A stretch of 64,000 nt of DNA from Astragalus membranaceus (lineage: Eukaryota > Streptophyta > Magnoliopsida > Fabales > Fabaceae), in NCBI GenBank assembly GCA_039519185.1, contig CM076848.1:125372371-125436370 (forward strand), given 5' to 3'. Below are positions 44,574 to 55,529 of the stretch, piece after piece; the first letter of the stretch is position 1; the number at the start of each line of letters is the position of its first letter. Position numbers and translations under genes: made by a program. Below the pieces are notes generated by a model. That model made no database searches, was not told where the DNA came from, and saw only the letters and a list, made by a program, of their open reading frames with translations.

Positions 44574-44736
44574 TTTTCTTGTAGTGAATGTCTTTTCTGC
44601 ACTAGTGTCACATGCAATCCTATTTTTGTTCGAATTTTTTTCTCAAAAAGTCCATTCCCCATGTAAAATTGTCTTCTATAAATAGTTGTGTCTTAGTATA
44701 AATGATTAAAACTATACATCTTCCACTTAGATTTTA

Positions 44737-45115
44737 GGCTAAATATATATTTTGGCCCTTTATCTTTGGGGTTGTGGTCACTTTGGCCCTTTATCTTTTT
44801 TTTTTTCTCATTTTAGACCCTCATGTTTTTTGTGTGTGTCATTTTGGCCCCTGCCGTTATGTTTATGTTTTTTTAGGCAAATTTTTAAGGACGAAAATGA
44901 AATCAATTAAAAACATAAGGGCCCAAAATGAAATCAATTAAAAACATAAGGGACTAAAATGAAATCAATTAAAAACATAAGGGACCAAAATGATAACGGC
45001 AGGGGCCAAAATGACACACACAAAACACATGAGGGTCTAAAATGAGAAAAAAAAAAGATAAAGGGCCAAAGTGACCACAACCCCAAAGATAAAGGGCCAA
45101 AATATATATTTAGCC
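44737..45115. mobile_element. MULE-type MITE, 379 bp, 9-bp TSD TAGATTTTA
   Basis: Terminal inverted repeats of about 125 bp (GGCTAAATATATATTTTGGCCC... and its complement) flank a core of three 29-bp units (AAAATGAAATCAATTAAAAAC). The perfect 9-bp duplication TAGATTTTA lies at 44728-44736 and 45116-45124. Long inverted ends with a 9-bp duplication are typical of Mutator-like elements; no transposase is present. Confidence 0.88.
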
Positions 45116-45124
45116 TAGATTTTA

Positions 45125-45574
45125 CCAACTCATGAATTTATTTACAACTAACGAATGAGTAGTGATAGGAAACTCTACACTTTCAATAAGTTAGCGGCAA
45201 TTATGTGTTTTCATTAAAATTAAAGTCTCATTTATGTACAAATTATAAGTAAATATTAATATAGTAAAATATCTTGAGAAGCATTCTTGAGGCATCATTG
45301 GAGCCTCCATCTAACCGGAATGTGGTAAGAGAGATGAAAATGGTTGAAGATGGTTATATATATATGCCAGTATGCCACTGTATTCACATCGGCTTCTATA
45401 ATATTAAAGACATAATTTACAAAAGACTAATCATTGTTAAAAGTATAGGCCATGTTTACCATTCATATTCTATAACCGATGTAAGAAATCTAAAGTAAGC
45501 AATTAGTACGTTTACCAAGCCTACCGACATTTAATTATATATTTCTTCAATTTTATCTTTTCATTTGTTATCAA
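45125..45574. other. AT-rich intergenic DNA, no gene seen
   Basis: A 74-residue open frame at 45274-45498 has no recognisable motif, and I do not treat it as a gene. Confidence 0.5.
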
Positions 45575-45589
45575 TTAGTAGGTTTAAAT

Positions 45590-45725
45590 ATTTAAGTAGG
45601 TAGCTCAGTTGACGAGCTAAGGGATATCGAAGGAGTGCACCAAATGAGTGTGAAGGAGGTCCCGGGTTCAACTCCCGGAAACTAACATTCCCCCACCCCC
45701 ACTAACATTGCTTATCAAAAAAAAT
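45590..45725 (+). mobile_element. tRNA-derived SINE, about 136 bp
   Basis: Contains a pol III box A (TAGCTCAGTTGACGAG, from 45601) and box B (GGTTCAACTCC, 45665-45675) with tRNA-like spacing, ending in an A-rich tail. The flanks TTAGTAGGTTTAAAT (45575-45589) and TTAGTACGTTTAAAT (45726-45740) form a 15-bp target duplication with one mismatch, as expected for LINE-mobilised SINEs. It is very short, essentially a tRNA head with a brief tail. Confidence 0.85.
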
Positions 45726-45740
45726 TTAGTACGTTTAAAT

Positions 45741-45836
45741 CGTTTAACTGAACTAGGTTATTTATAAAATAGGTTATTAATAATCAAATTAACTAAACAT
45801 ATTCATATCAGTTACCTAATAAAAGTTTCAATTATA

Positions 45837-45875
<39 letters not shown>

Positions 45876-46185
45876 GAATATTTGCTATTTAATTATTGAT
45901 ATAATATAATATTATTATAACTAATATGCGGGCTGGGAACTAATTAACATCGTTTCAATTTTTCGTATTTAACATTGTCTCTTAATTATCTTAATTATCT
46001 AATATGTGGGCTGATAATAGTAACATAATAATAATACTTATATAATAGGAAATTCTTACCACATAGAGTGTCATTTTAGTTTCTTATATTGTCATGCACA
46101 AAATTATAAATTTTCCAATTAGACATCTCATAATCTTAGGTTAAAGTGCTCTATGGTTCCTAATTTATTTCTTCAGGTAATATAT
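45741..46185. other. AT-rich DNA with (TA)n, no gene seen
   Basis: Holds a (TA)n tract at about 45836-45871 and otherwise featureless AT-rich sequence. Confidence 0.5.
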
Positions 46186-47080
46186 TGTTGACACCCGTTT
46201 TCGCCGAGGGACAAAGGCTTATTCCCGTCTGCAAAAATAGAAAATTTAGCTTCTTGGGATCTAAATTGACTATACATGACCACATGGATAAGATAAACAG
46301 CTGAGGTGCCTACTCGGTTAACGCCTGATTGGCTGGGTAAGACTCGGCCGAGACAAATCGGCTTGACGTGGCTACTAAGTTTATATAGACTTGGAGGCTA
46401 ATATTTGGTCTTAATGTGTTCATATTATTATTTATTCAATAATTATTAAAGTAAATATAATGGAGAAAGGCCAAGCCAAGCTACGGTAACCACCTTCCTA
46501 AATTTATGGGAAGTGGGCATGAGGAGTTGGCCGAGGTAAATGAGTTTGCTTTGGGAACAAGCATTCAACGCACGTGGACAGATTTAGACGTTGGAGCGGT
46601 TAAGACAACATGGAGAAGCGCCGTAGAAGTGGAATCGAAGATCTTTTGACCCCACTACTCGTGCTAGTGGAAGAGTGCTTCCTAGTTTTTAGGGCCTGGA
46701 TGTAATGTAGTGCGTTGATCTTGATTAATCCAATGGTAGACAAATGTTGGCTGTGTTAATGGCCGACGATGGCCTATGTATATAAATAGGAGAGCAATTG
46801 TACAGAATAGACACACATCAATCAATCAAAAACTCCACGTTTATTGTATCTATCTGTTTTTATCGCACTTTATCTTTATTTTTATGCATTAGCCAGTAGT
46901 ATAATCCAACCCTCGCGTCCCATTCACTCAACCTGACCCTTTCTAGAGGAGTCAGGATACCCACAGTCAAGGAGCAGTTCCCTCCTTGGCGCCATTGCTT
47001 GAAGAACAGAGGAATCAAAACTTTCCCAAACCTCTGGCCGAATCCACGGCTAGAACCTAAGAGTTTGATGAAGAACAACA
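46186..47080 (+). repeat. 5' LTR of truncated Tat-like element
   Basis: Ends in AACAACA directly before AATTGGCACGCCC. The same PBS type (TTGGCACGC) remains after the LTR at 8933-9807, so the two are related, although the LTR sequences differ. Confidence 0.8.
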
Positions 47081-47159
47081 AATTGGCACGCCCGGTGGGA
47101 CAGGAGCGGGTGAACAGGCCATTGCGTTTGATTCGCCTGGACTAGATTATCATTGGCGT

Positions 47160-47381
47160 ATGCACTTACGCTCTGGCAAGAACTTAAGCATGGAGTCACC
47201 TTCTTCGTCAAAGAAGGCAACTGCTGTCAAAGGCAAAATCATGGAGCCAATAGGTGCTTCGCGGAATAATGCTGCAACAGTTACTGCTAAATCAAATGAA
47301 CCACCTCACCAAGAGAAAGAGCCCGTAATCATGACCACACCATTCATTCGGCAACAGATAGCTAGACATGGGGATACATGA
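47160..47381 (+). pseudogene. gag: gag N-terminus of Tat-like element (fragment)
   Basis: A 73-residue frame begins MHLRSGKNLSMESPSSSKKA, containing the LRSGK motif common at the start of Tat/Athila-group gag proteins, and reaches a TGA at 47379-47381. Gag-like sequence continues out of frame (a repeated GGAGGCACGCATCAGT / GGAGGCATGCATCAGT unit at about 47536 and 47611) and is then truncated. Confidence 0.6.
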
Positions 47382-47685
47382 CATAATGTACCATGTGTCC
47401 CAACAATTGGCTAACATAGTTAAACCTATGGTGCACAACGAGGTGCAACAGGCCAAGGAATTGGAACAAAGGCATGCAACGCTACTAACCCCATTTTCCC
47501 CGGCCAGTCACAGGGAGGACCTCCTAACTCTCTAGGAGGCACGCATCAGTCTCTGCCATACACCAACCCTATTAGACCTCAGCAGGCATCCTCTTATATA
47601 TACTTCTATGGGAGGCATGCATCAGTGTTCACCGAGTGGGAGTTTGACTGGGCCTCAGCAGGCGTTCTCTCAAAGGATGCATTAT

Positions 47686-47743
47686 TAAAAAAATTGAAAA
47701 GAAGAATGTTATTTTTTATGAATAAGTTTTTTATAAACTTGAA

Positions 47744-47777
<34 letters not shown>

Positions 47778-48059
47778 GAATAAATGAGAAGCATTGTGGA
47801 GTTTCCATCCAAACTTAATATTCCACTAAATCATCATTTAATAAGTTAGTGGTAATTATTTACTTTAATTAAAATTGAAGTCTTCTTTATGTCTAAATAA
47901 CGGATAAATATTTTATTACATTAAAATCTTGAGAAGTTAGATGTCGTAGGTTTCACGACGTATCAATATTTTTAATGATTGTTGGCTTTGATACTATGTT
48001 GTCTTGTTGAAATGTTGTGTTGACTTCTTTGTCATACTTGATATCTTGATTTCTATGCT

Positions 48060-48109
<50 letters not shown>

Positions 48110-48971
48110 CTTGAACTCTTTTTTCAATACTTAACTTTATTTTGTCATTGGTGCGTAGTTTCCACCGACTTTGTCGGTGGCTAATCTACGCCAGGAAACC
48201 TGGCTGGCCACGAGTTTCTGGCTTTGCCGGCCCGTGTGGTTCTCCCATTTTATCAAAGTTTTTGCCACACCTAAGATTCAAACCCGAGTGTGATGAATAT
48301 AGTGTATTCGTACTGAAAGAAGAAGAATAGCAGTAAAAGTTAAAGCAGTGTAGATGAAATAAGCACTAACATTCCTCCGTGAGTGGAGGTCATTTCATAA
48401 TATTTTCTTCTTGCCTTTATTCAATAAATCTATTGGTACATATAGGAAAGGAAAGAATGGTGCCAGCTGTGGCAATTGCAACGACTCAATCCAGCTAGGA
48501 GAACCTTAACAAAAGGACAACAATGACCGACAATAGTACAAAACAAAATCTAAATATCTCTAGGCAAGATTACACAATATCTCACTGATCCATGATGAAA
48601 TCATTCTGCCACTTGGGATGGACAATCTCTCTTTTGGCCCTAGCCCTTGACTTGTGCTTGATGCTAAGCCCACCTTCAATCATTACACCGATACCTTGGG
48701 GTGGGATCCAAGTCCAGTTATCACACGGACCAATCCTTGTTGGTTTTCAACACTTAACTTTTAAAATAAGTTATTATGGAAAATAAATACTCATTACTTA
48801 CTTTAATATGGAATGACTTTCCATATTACCATTCGTGTTCAATTGAATAGTACCATTTAAGGAAAACTTAAATTTCATGTCTATTATTAAACTTTAAAGA
48901 AAATTCAATAAGTGGCCATCTAATTATTTTTACAATAAATTTTAAATTTTAAATAAAAATACAATTTCATT

Positions 48972-48974
<3 letters not shown>
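47686..48974. other. AT-rich DNA with microsatellites and a possible SINE, no gene seen
   Basis: Contains (AAT)n at 47744-47777 and (TA)n at 48063-48102. At 48142-48305 a GC-richer piece has CTAATCTACGCC and GATTCAAACCCG, vaguely like pol III boxes A and B but too far apart to be sure; a SINE is possible. The remainder to 48974 shows no recognisable feature. Confidence 0.4.
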
Positions 48975-49047
<73 letters not shown>

Positions 49048-49065
49048 ATATATATATATATATAC
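48975..49065 (+). repeat. (TC)n(TA)n compound microsatellite
   Basis: About 35 uninterrupted TC units to 49044, then GA and (TA)n to about 49065. Confidence 0.95.
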
Positions 49066-49159
49066 TAAAAAGTTATATTCATTCATTCAAACTGAGAGAT
49101 TACATCGATGATGATAATACAAATTTAACATTGCTAACACTACAAGAAAAGTTGGTTTT

Positions 49160-49390
49160 TTCGGCGGGCAAAATCCGCCGAAAAATTGAACTTTCCGGCG
49201 GATTTTTCGCGCCGGTAGCCAGCTCGCAGCAAACGGTTTCCGGCGGATTTCGTGTCGCCGAAAAATCCGCCGGAAATTAACGGCGGATAATCTGTCGGAA
49301 GCTCCCAAAAAAATTGCATAACATTACCAGCGGATTTTTCGGCGACACGAAATCCGCCGAAAAACTTGTTAAATCCGCCGGAAATTTATT
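49160..49390. repeat. subterminal repeats of CACTA-2
   Basis: About a dozen units around CCGGCGGATTT in both orientations, the counterpart of 31372-31735 in CACTA-1. Confidence 0.85.
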
Positions 49391-49648
49391 TTCGTTTTAT
49401 TTAAAATTAATAATTAATTTATTAAAAAATTTAATTATTTAATTGATTTATTTATTAAAAAAACAAAAAATAATAATTAAAATTAATAATTTCGATCTTA
49501 ATAATATACGAAATGAAAAACAATAATAGATCTGAACTGAAGACTATTTAATTTAATTCAAATTTCAAATCGAACAAAGTACTCAAATATCCATAACAAA
49601 TACAAATGAAAACTTAAATATCATACAACAAAATAAAACATTTCAAAG

Positions 49649-51703
49649 CTACTGGGGTGGCTGCTGCTGGCCTGCCTCATCATCATGATAATAGGTATCA
49701 TCTGATGCAAGAAAAGCACTAATCGCATCGATATTAAGATCGATGTTTAAGTTGGGCTGGTGGGGTGACTACAACTGGGGGTGCTGGTATTGCTGCTGGG
49801 GGTGCTGGTATGGCTGGTCTGGCTGCTGCTGGCGATGCTGAACCTGCTGCGGTGGATACTGCTGGGTATACTGGGGTGCATACTGCTGGGAATACTGGGG
49901 CTGAGGCCACGACTGAAATGCACCGCCGAAATGCTGCTGCGGCGGGTAGGATGGCATATGTGATGATGATGGCCTCGAGTGCTGAGACATCATCTGATCC
50001 TGCAAAACCTTAAAGCGCTCCTCATTTATCCTAGCCTGCTCCGCAGCTATCCTAGCCTGCTCCGCAGCTATCCTAGCCTGCTCCGCAGCTATCCTAGCCT
50101 GCTCCTCCATGCGCTCCTCAGCTATCCTAGCTTTCTCCCGAAGCGCCTGCACTTCCCGTTCATTTTGCTCCTGCCGCTCGGCAAACTGACAATGGGCCTC
50201 GCTCAGTTGCTGAGTCAATTGCGTAACAACATTCAACTCACTAGAATTAAGAACATAAGAGCGACCAGTACTCTCTGATCCAGAATGTGAAGAAGATAGA
50301 CTCGGAATAATGCTTGTTCTGAAAGCAGCCGGTCCAATACCACCATATCCTACCATACGATTACTCTTTTGGGGACCAACTACTCTCTCCCAAATATCAC
50401 GAGTAGCCTCCTCCATAGGATCGATATTTGTCCCACTACTCTGCTGTGACTCATGGTACTCAGCCAGCCCATCCTGGAAGCCCTCCTAAAAAAAATAATC
50501 CAACAAAGAAATAAATAACTAATTATTAATAATATATATATATAAAGATAAATATACATAATAAACATTAATATATAATTGTAAAAGTAGTGTTACCTGA
50601 ATATTCCTCGCCCGATCTGTAGCAAACTCACCAGTGTCCTCTCGCATATGAAGGTAGCGATGCAACTCAGGAAAAGTGATTGGCCTTTGATGCATCGCCT
50701 CCTATATATATACATATAGTGTTATTAATTAATACACATGAAAATGACTAGTTAATTATAAATAATTAATTAATCAAGTAATAAATTAATAAATTTATCA
50801 AACGTCTGTGATGGGTTGCAGTATTAACACTCCCCCTGTGTGTATACAGACACCTTTTTCAGAAGCACGGTTCTTCTTGGCTTTCTCACAATAATTTTTA
50901 AATTCTGGTGTCTCCCAATACTCTCTGAATGAAGCCCAAGTTGTGTCTCCCATATAAGATGGCTTTGCATTCTTATTGCGCGCATCCCGCAGTAATTCAG
51001 AATAGCGATGGGAACATCTCTTATGGAACACTCTCTCAGCTTCTTTTTACTGCTCTGGTAACCACGTACATTTTTCCTATTTAAGAAATTTACAATAATG
51101 TTGTTAATAAGACAAATTAATTAATCAAGTCAATAAGATAATACACCAAATTAATTATTTCGTAGAACAACTTACCAAGAATGATTTTAACATTCTCGCA
51201 ATTGCCTCTTTGTCTTTTCTAACCGCCGTCCAATTCTTCCAGTTGCCGGTGAAATTCTCCTTAATTGTTTTTGTGATGCGGTTATATAAAAGGCAGCAAA
51301 AATAAATTATATAAGTTATATAAAAGGCAACAAAAATAAATTAATAATTAATAATATATAATACTTACGAATCGCCGGCAGTCTCCAATATGATACGACC
51401 ATCAGCTGTATACCTCACCACCTCCTGGTTAACAGTAAATGTGCGTACCCCATCTGCATCAACATCTATAGAGGCTAAGCCCTCAGTACCATCAGGAATC
51501 ACTGACTCGCTTGCAGTACTACTACTAGCACCCTCAGACCCAGGTGGTGGCAAATATCTTTCACCAGAAACAACAACACGAGCATGCTGACGACGACCTA
51601 GGCGAGTAGAAGTCTTCCTCCTGCTAGTGCTGGCGCCATCACTCGTGACAGGTGGAGGAACATATGTGTCGTCATGATCGGATCCTGAGTGAGAAGATGC
51701 CAT
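49649..51703 (-). pseudogene. CACTA-2 accessory gene (TNPA-like, Transposase_24)
   Basis: Five exons matching CACTA-1. Exon 1 (from ATG 51703 to about 51370) has STRRKTSTRLGRR; exon 2 is near 51275-51180; exon 3 (about 51075-50800) has FHKRCSHRYSELL; exon 4 is near 50702-50597; exon 5 runs from about 50489 to TAG 49649-49651. Exon 5 is uninterrupted here and encodes ATRDIWERVVGPQKSNR, four tandem EQARIAA repeats and a Gln/Pro/Tyr-rich tail (QYAPQYTQQYPPQQ). A stop after PEQ breaks exon 3, exon 2 has a diverged start, and the exon 3 tail is shifted. Confidence 0.85.
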
Positions 51704-51866
51704 GACCGTATCTAGACATATACATTTAAACAAACAAACATATACTAAACAAGGTTAACATAAACATACTAAACAAAAATATATAAACATACTAATTAAA
51801 CAAACATAAATTACATCCTTGATTAAAAATAGGTTAACATATATTGTTGAAACATAAAATAACTAA

Positions 51867-54800
51867 TTAATTGGAATCGCATTCATTCTCAAAATCATCA
51901 TCATCAGAGGAGTGAATTCTTGATACACCAACGTGGTCTGTTGCATCTTCATCAGCATGTTCTTCGTCATCAACTTCATCGTCGGTGTTTGGCTAATCAC
52001 ATAAACGAGTAATGGGTTCAACTTGAATCACTTCATTTACATTAGACATCTCTTCCATTTAATATGGCACATCTTCCACCGTGTCATCATTTGTCTCAAT
52101 GCGACCTCTTGGTTTTGTTTTAGTTGCGACACACCAACCACGCCTATTAGTCCGCATTGATGGATAAGGAACATAATAGACTTGTCTCACATTTTGTGCA
52201 ATGACGAATGGATCATAAAATCGATATCTACTATTCATTTTAATGTCTACTGTATTTGACTTTGGATTCACCTTTGTTCCTCGAGCAGACGGATCAAACC
52301 AATTACAATAAAAAACCACTACCTTCTAACTAAAATCTAGATGGGGGTACAAAAGTTCATATATGTGTTTAACCACACCATAAAAATCATTTTCACCTCC
52401 TCCAGTGACACCCTTCATGCAAACTCCACTATTGACTGTTTCTCTACCCTGTGTCCATTCATTGGGGTGAAATTTGTATCCATTGACAAAGTATGTGTGC
52501 CATTCTTTAACACATCTTCAAGGACTCTCTGATATGTTCCTCGAGTGTTGGTTGGTAGGAGTTGGTGGGGGGGCATAAACATGTTGCCTAAACCACGTTG
52601 GAAAATTTGCATTAATATGAGTAGAAGATTGTTGCTCCCTTACGTCCTCTGATGACAAGAATTCTCTAAAAAGAAATAATTAATTGTTACACATTTGTCT
52701 ACTTTATATTAACTAATTAAGATCGATAAGTAATGTTGAGGAACATACTCAATAAATGGTTGCACCTCAGTACAGTTTATCAACACATGAACATGTGCTG
52801 AACTTAACTCTTCATCTGTTAGCCAGTGAATTGACTCCTTCCCAGATGGTTGACCGGGTAGACAAAAGACAGAAAAAGCTAAATGATGTCTAGGACATTC
52901 AGTATCCATTTCATTTCGACTGCTTCCAGGAGAAAACTCATTCTTGAAATAATAACAACATAAATGGGTTGTTTCACGGTCTAAGTAAGAAGAACATATC
53001 GATCCCTCAACTCTAGCTTTGTTTTTCACCGATCTTTTTGAATCACCCATGAACCTAGAGAAAATGATATTAATTAACATAATAATCATCTATTTTAAAC
53101 TTTTTTATTATATTATAAAAATTAACTGACCTTTCAAACAGATACATCCATCTGTATTGGACAGGTCCGCCAAGTTTAGCTTCATATGCGAGATGCACCG
53201 GTAGATGCTCCATAGAATCAAAGAAACCAGGCGGAAATACTCTCTCCAACTTACATAAGATAAGTGGGATGTCTTGTTCTATTTTTGAAAGATCATCAGC
53301 TTTTAGCGTTGGAGAACACAAATTCTTAAAGTGTTGACTTATTTCAATGAGCGGATTCAAAACGTGTTATGGCAACGAACTAAAAGCGATAGGAAGTAAG
53401 CACTCCATGAATACATGACAATCATGGCTATTCATCCCATGCAATCTCCCATTATCCACATCCGCACATCTAGATAAATTGGAAGAATAACCGTCTGGCA
53501 TTTTCAACCCTTTTATCCACTGATAAACTGCTTTCGCTTATTCGGTAGATAAAGTATAATTGGCTTTGGGTTTCAAAGTCCTAGTACCTTGCTCAACCAA
53601 CAACAAATCCTTTTGTCTACAGTAATGATCTATATCCTTCCTAGCTTTCTCATTGTCTTTCGTTTTGCCTTTCACGTTCATGACAGTGTTAAATATGTTG
53701 TCAAAAAAATTCTTCTCTATATGCATTACATCGAGATTGTGTCTCAATAGATTATCTTTCCAATATGGAAGTTTCCAAAAAATACTTTTTTTTGTCCAAT
53801 TGTGCCATTGACCATAGCCATGTGGACGAGAAACAACACCCGCTACGACTTCCACAGGAGGGATATCCTTAATACTATTCCAAACTTCCTCTGGTGTCAA
53901 CCTACGAGGAGGTCCAGCTGTTTCAACATTTCCCTTGATGAACGCATATTTTTGCTTTCGAAATGGGTGATCCATAGGCAAGAACCTACGGTGCCAGTCA
54001 AACCATGAAATTTTTCCTCCGTGTTTAAGAGTAAAAGCCTTTGTGTCAACCATGCAAATCGGACACGCCATCTTACCATGTGTCCCCCATCCAGACAACA
54101 TTCCATAGGCAGGGAAGTCATTATCGGTCCACATCAAAGCCGCCCTCATCTCAAAATTTTGTTTGCGTGCTGCATCATAAGTTAAAACATCATTCCACAA
54201 CCTTTTTAGGTCATCAATCAAAGGTTGCAAATATATGTCAATACCAGCTGTTGGATTACTTGGCCCTGGAATAATAGAATTTAAAAACATGTATGGTTTA
54301 GACATACACATTTCAGGAGGAAGCCTGTATGGGGTAACAATAACTGGTCAACATGAATACGGTGCTGCCGAGGCTTGAATATATGGTGCAAAACCATCAG
54401 AGCATAAACCAAGCCGAACATTGCGTGAATCACTAGAAAAATCTGGATGAACACGATCAAAATGCTTCCAAGCTTCACCATCAGATGGGTGACGTAATTC
54501 ACCAGAATTATTTCTATTTTGATGGTGGCACGTCATTTTACCCGCGGTCTCCATTGAAGTAAACATCCTCTGTAGCCTTGGCATAAGCGACAGATAGAAC
54601 ATTGCTTTTCGTGGAACCGGTTTGCCTATGCTCATCCCATTCCTACTCACACGATAGTGTGGCTCTCCACACAACTTGCATTCCGACAACTCTCCATCAT
54701 TTATGCCAAACTCATTGTTATAATAGAGCATGCAACCAGACACACAAGAATCAATTCTTTTAGATTTTAAGCCAAGCTTCGATACCAGTCTTTTAGCATC

Positions 54801-55454
54801 ATAATAACTCTGCGGCAAAAGCCCTCAAATGGGGGTTGCATCCAACATCATTTTGGTCATATATTCCATGCACAACTCAGCAACATTAAATTGAGACTTA
54901 AGATCCAACAACCGAACACACATTGATAATTTTGAGTCTTTAGATCCTTCAAATAATGGTTTATTTGTCTCACTCAAATACATGTAAAACCTTTGAGCTT
55001 CCTCATTTGGAACTTCTTCAGCATCATATTTTGGTTCTTCAAAATCCAAATTTACTCCAACAGCGTCAGATATCATTCCCTGATAAACATCTAACAGTTG
55101 TATAATTTGGCCTCTAGATGTCGTAGTCGCTGGATAACTACTTGATGTGGGAGATACTACTTCAATTGGAACATTAACTGCAGGAACTACAGCTACCCCT
55201 GGTCCTACTTCCCCGTGACGACTCCATATCCAATAATTTGGCCTAAACCCATTATTGTACAAATCAACTATAACTTCTTCATTTTTAATAAATCCAAATG
55301 AACATTTCAAGCACGAGCATCTAATTCCGCCTTGCCGCGCAAGTTCTTCATGACGCTTAGTACAAAAAATAAACTCTTCTACTCCTTCTACAAAACGTCG
55401 CTTTAAATCGGATCTTCCAGGAAATAATCGATCATACATCCAACTACGATCCAT
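51867..55454 (-). pseudogene. TNP2: CACTA-2 transposase (TNP2-like), with DUF4218 region retained
   Basis: Starts MDRSWMYDRLFPGRS at 55454 and ends with an acidic tail at 51867. The TNP2 core (MLSGWGTHGKMACPICM, HNLDVMHIEKNFFDN) is followed by the DUF4218 region (LVHL-type HLPVHLAYEAKLGGPVQYRW, FCLPGQPSGKESIHWLTDEE) interrupted by two introns (about 53131-53053 and 52747-52672), and then DUF4216. This shows the ancestral gene layout from which CACTA-1 lost the DUF4218 block. Stops occur near 54822, 54347, 53537 and in the DUF4216/tail part (51995, 52058), so it is not functional. Confidence 0.9.
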
Positions 55455-55529
55455 AATTTCAGTATCTATGTACTACACCACAATAAATATTATCATTATC
55501 ATAATTTACGGATCTATGTACTACACTAC

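Larger units (their letters stand above)
39183..44586 (+). mobile_element. Pack-CACTA: non-autonomous CACTA carrying fragments of at least three host genes, TSD AAT
   Basis: Perfect 13-bp terminal inverted repeats CACTACAAGAAAA (39183-39195) and TTTTCTTGTAGTG (44574-44586) are flanked by AAT (39180-39182, 44587-44589). Subterminal repeats built on TTTGCGACGG lie at 39215-39365 and 44335-44560. No transposase is present. The interior holds, all on the plus strand and with intron borders kept, exons of a UTP10/HEATR1-like gene, a DEAD-box helicase and an AGO4-type Argonaute. The element sits 18 bp inside the right end of CACTA-3. The retained introns indicate capture at the DNA level. Confidence 0.9.
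13101..44607 (+). mobile_element. CACTA-3: non-autonomous CACTA transposon with captured exons, hosting a nested stack
   Basis: Left end CACTAGTGGAAA (13101) and right end CTGCACTAGTG (to 44607) are inverted repeats, flanked by the 3-bp duplication TCA (13098-13100 and 44608-44610). Subterminal repeats built on GCATCGGTTGTT/AACAACCGATGC fill 13120-13370 and 38865-39180. With nested insertions removed the element is about 3.4 kb (13101-14597, 37252-39182, 44590-44607). No transposase is present; instead it holds exon-like fragments, one recognisable as ketopantoate hydroxymethyltransferase. It would need enzymes supplied in trans. Confidence 0.85.
46186..47685 (+). mobile_element. LTR plus gag start of a Tat-like retrotransposon, truncated
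   Basis: An 895-bp LTR (46186-47080) runs from TGTTGACACCCG to AGAACAACA and has a TATA box (TATAAATA, 46781-46788). A PBS (TTGGCACGCCCGGTGGGAC, from 47083) follows. The gag-like sequence starts at 47160 and is lost after about 47685, where unrelated AT-rich DNA begins. No 3' LTR is seen. Confidence 0.82.
49138..55529 (-). mobile_element. CACTA-2: En/Spm-type transposon on the minus strand, same family as CACTA-1, interrupted at 55530
   Basis: Its 3' terminus reads CACTACAAGAAAAG on the plus strand (49138), preceded by TAA, followed by CCGCCGAAAAATCCGCCGG-type subterminal repeats (49160-49390). Moving right, the accessory gene (51703 to 49649) and then the transposase gene (55454 to 51867) lie on the minus strand. 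At 55530 a TR-GAG element begins, and the 5' terminus of the CACTA is outside the window. Both genes match CACTA-1 exon for exon but carry different mutations. Confidence 0.9.

Noticed and set aside
45274..45498. Open frame of 74 residues in intergenic DNA
   Set aside because: AT-rich, no motif, no splice or promoter context; length is within chance expectation.
47606..47812. Minus-strand frame with a poly-Ile stretch
   Set aside because: Translation of the (AAT)n microsatellite.
48142..48330. Possible second SINE
   Set aside because: The two pol III box-like motifs are too far apart and no target duplication or A-tail could be defined; kept only as a note.
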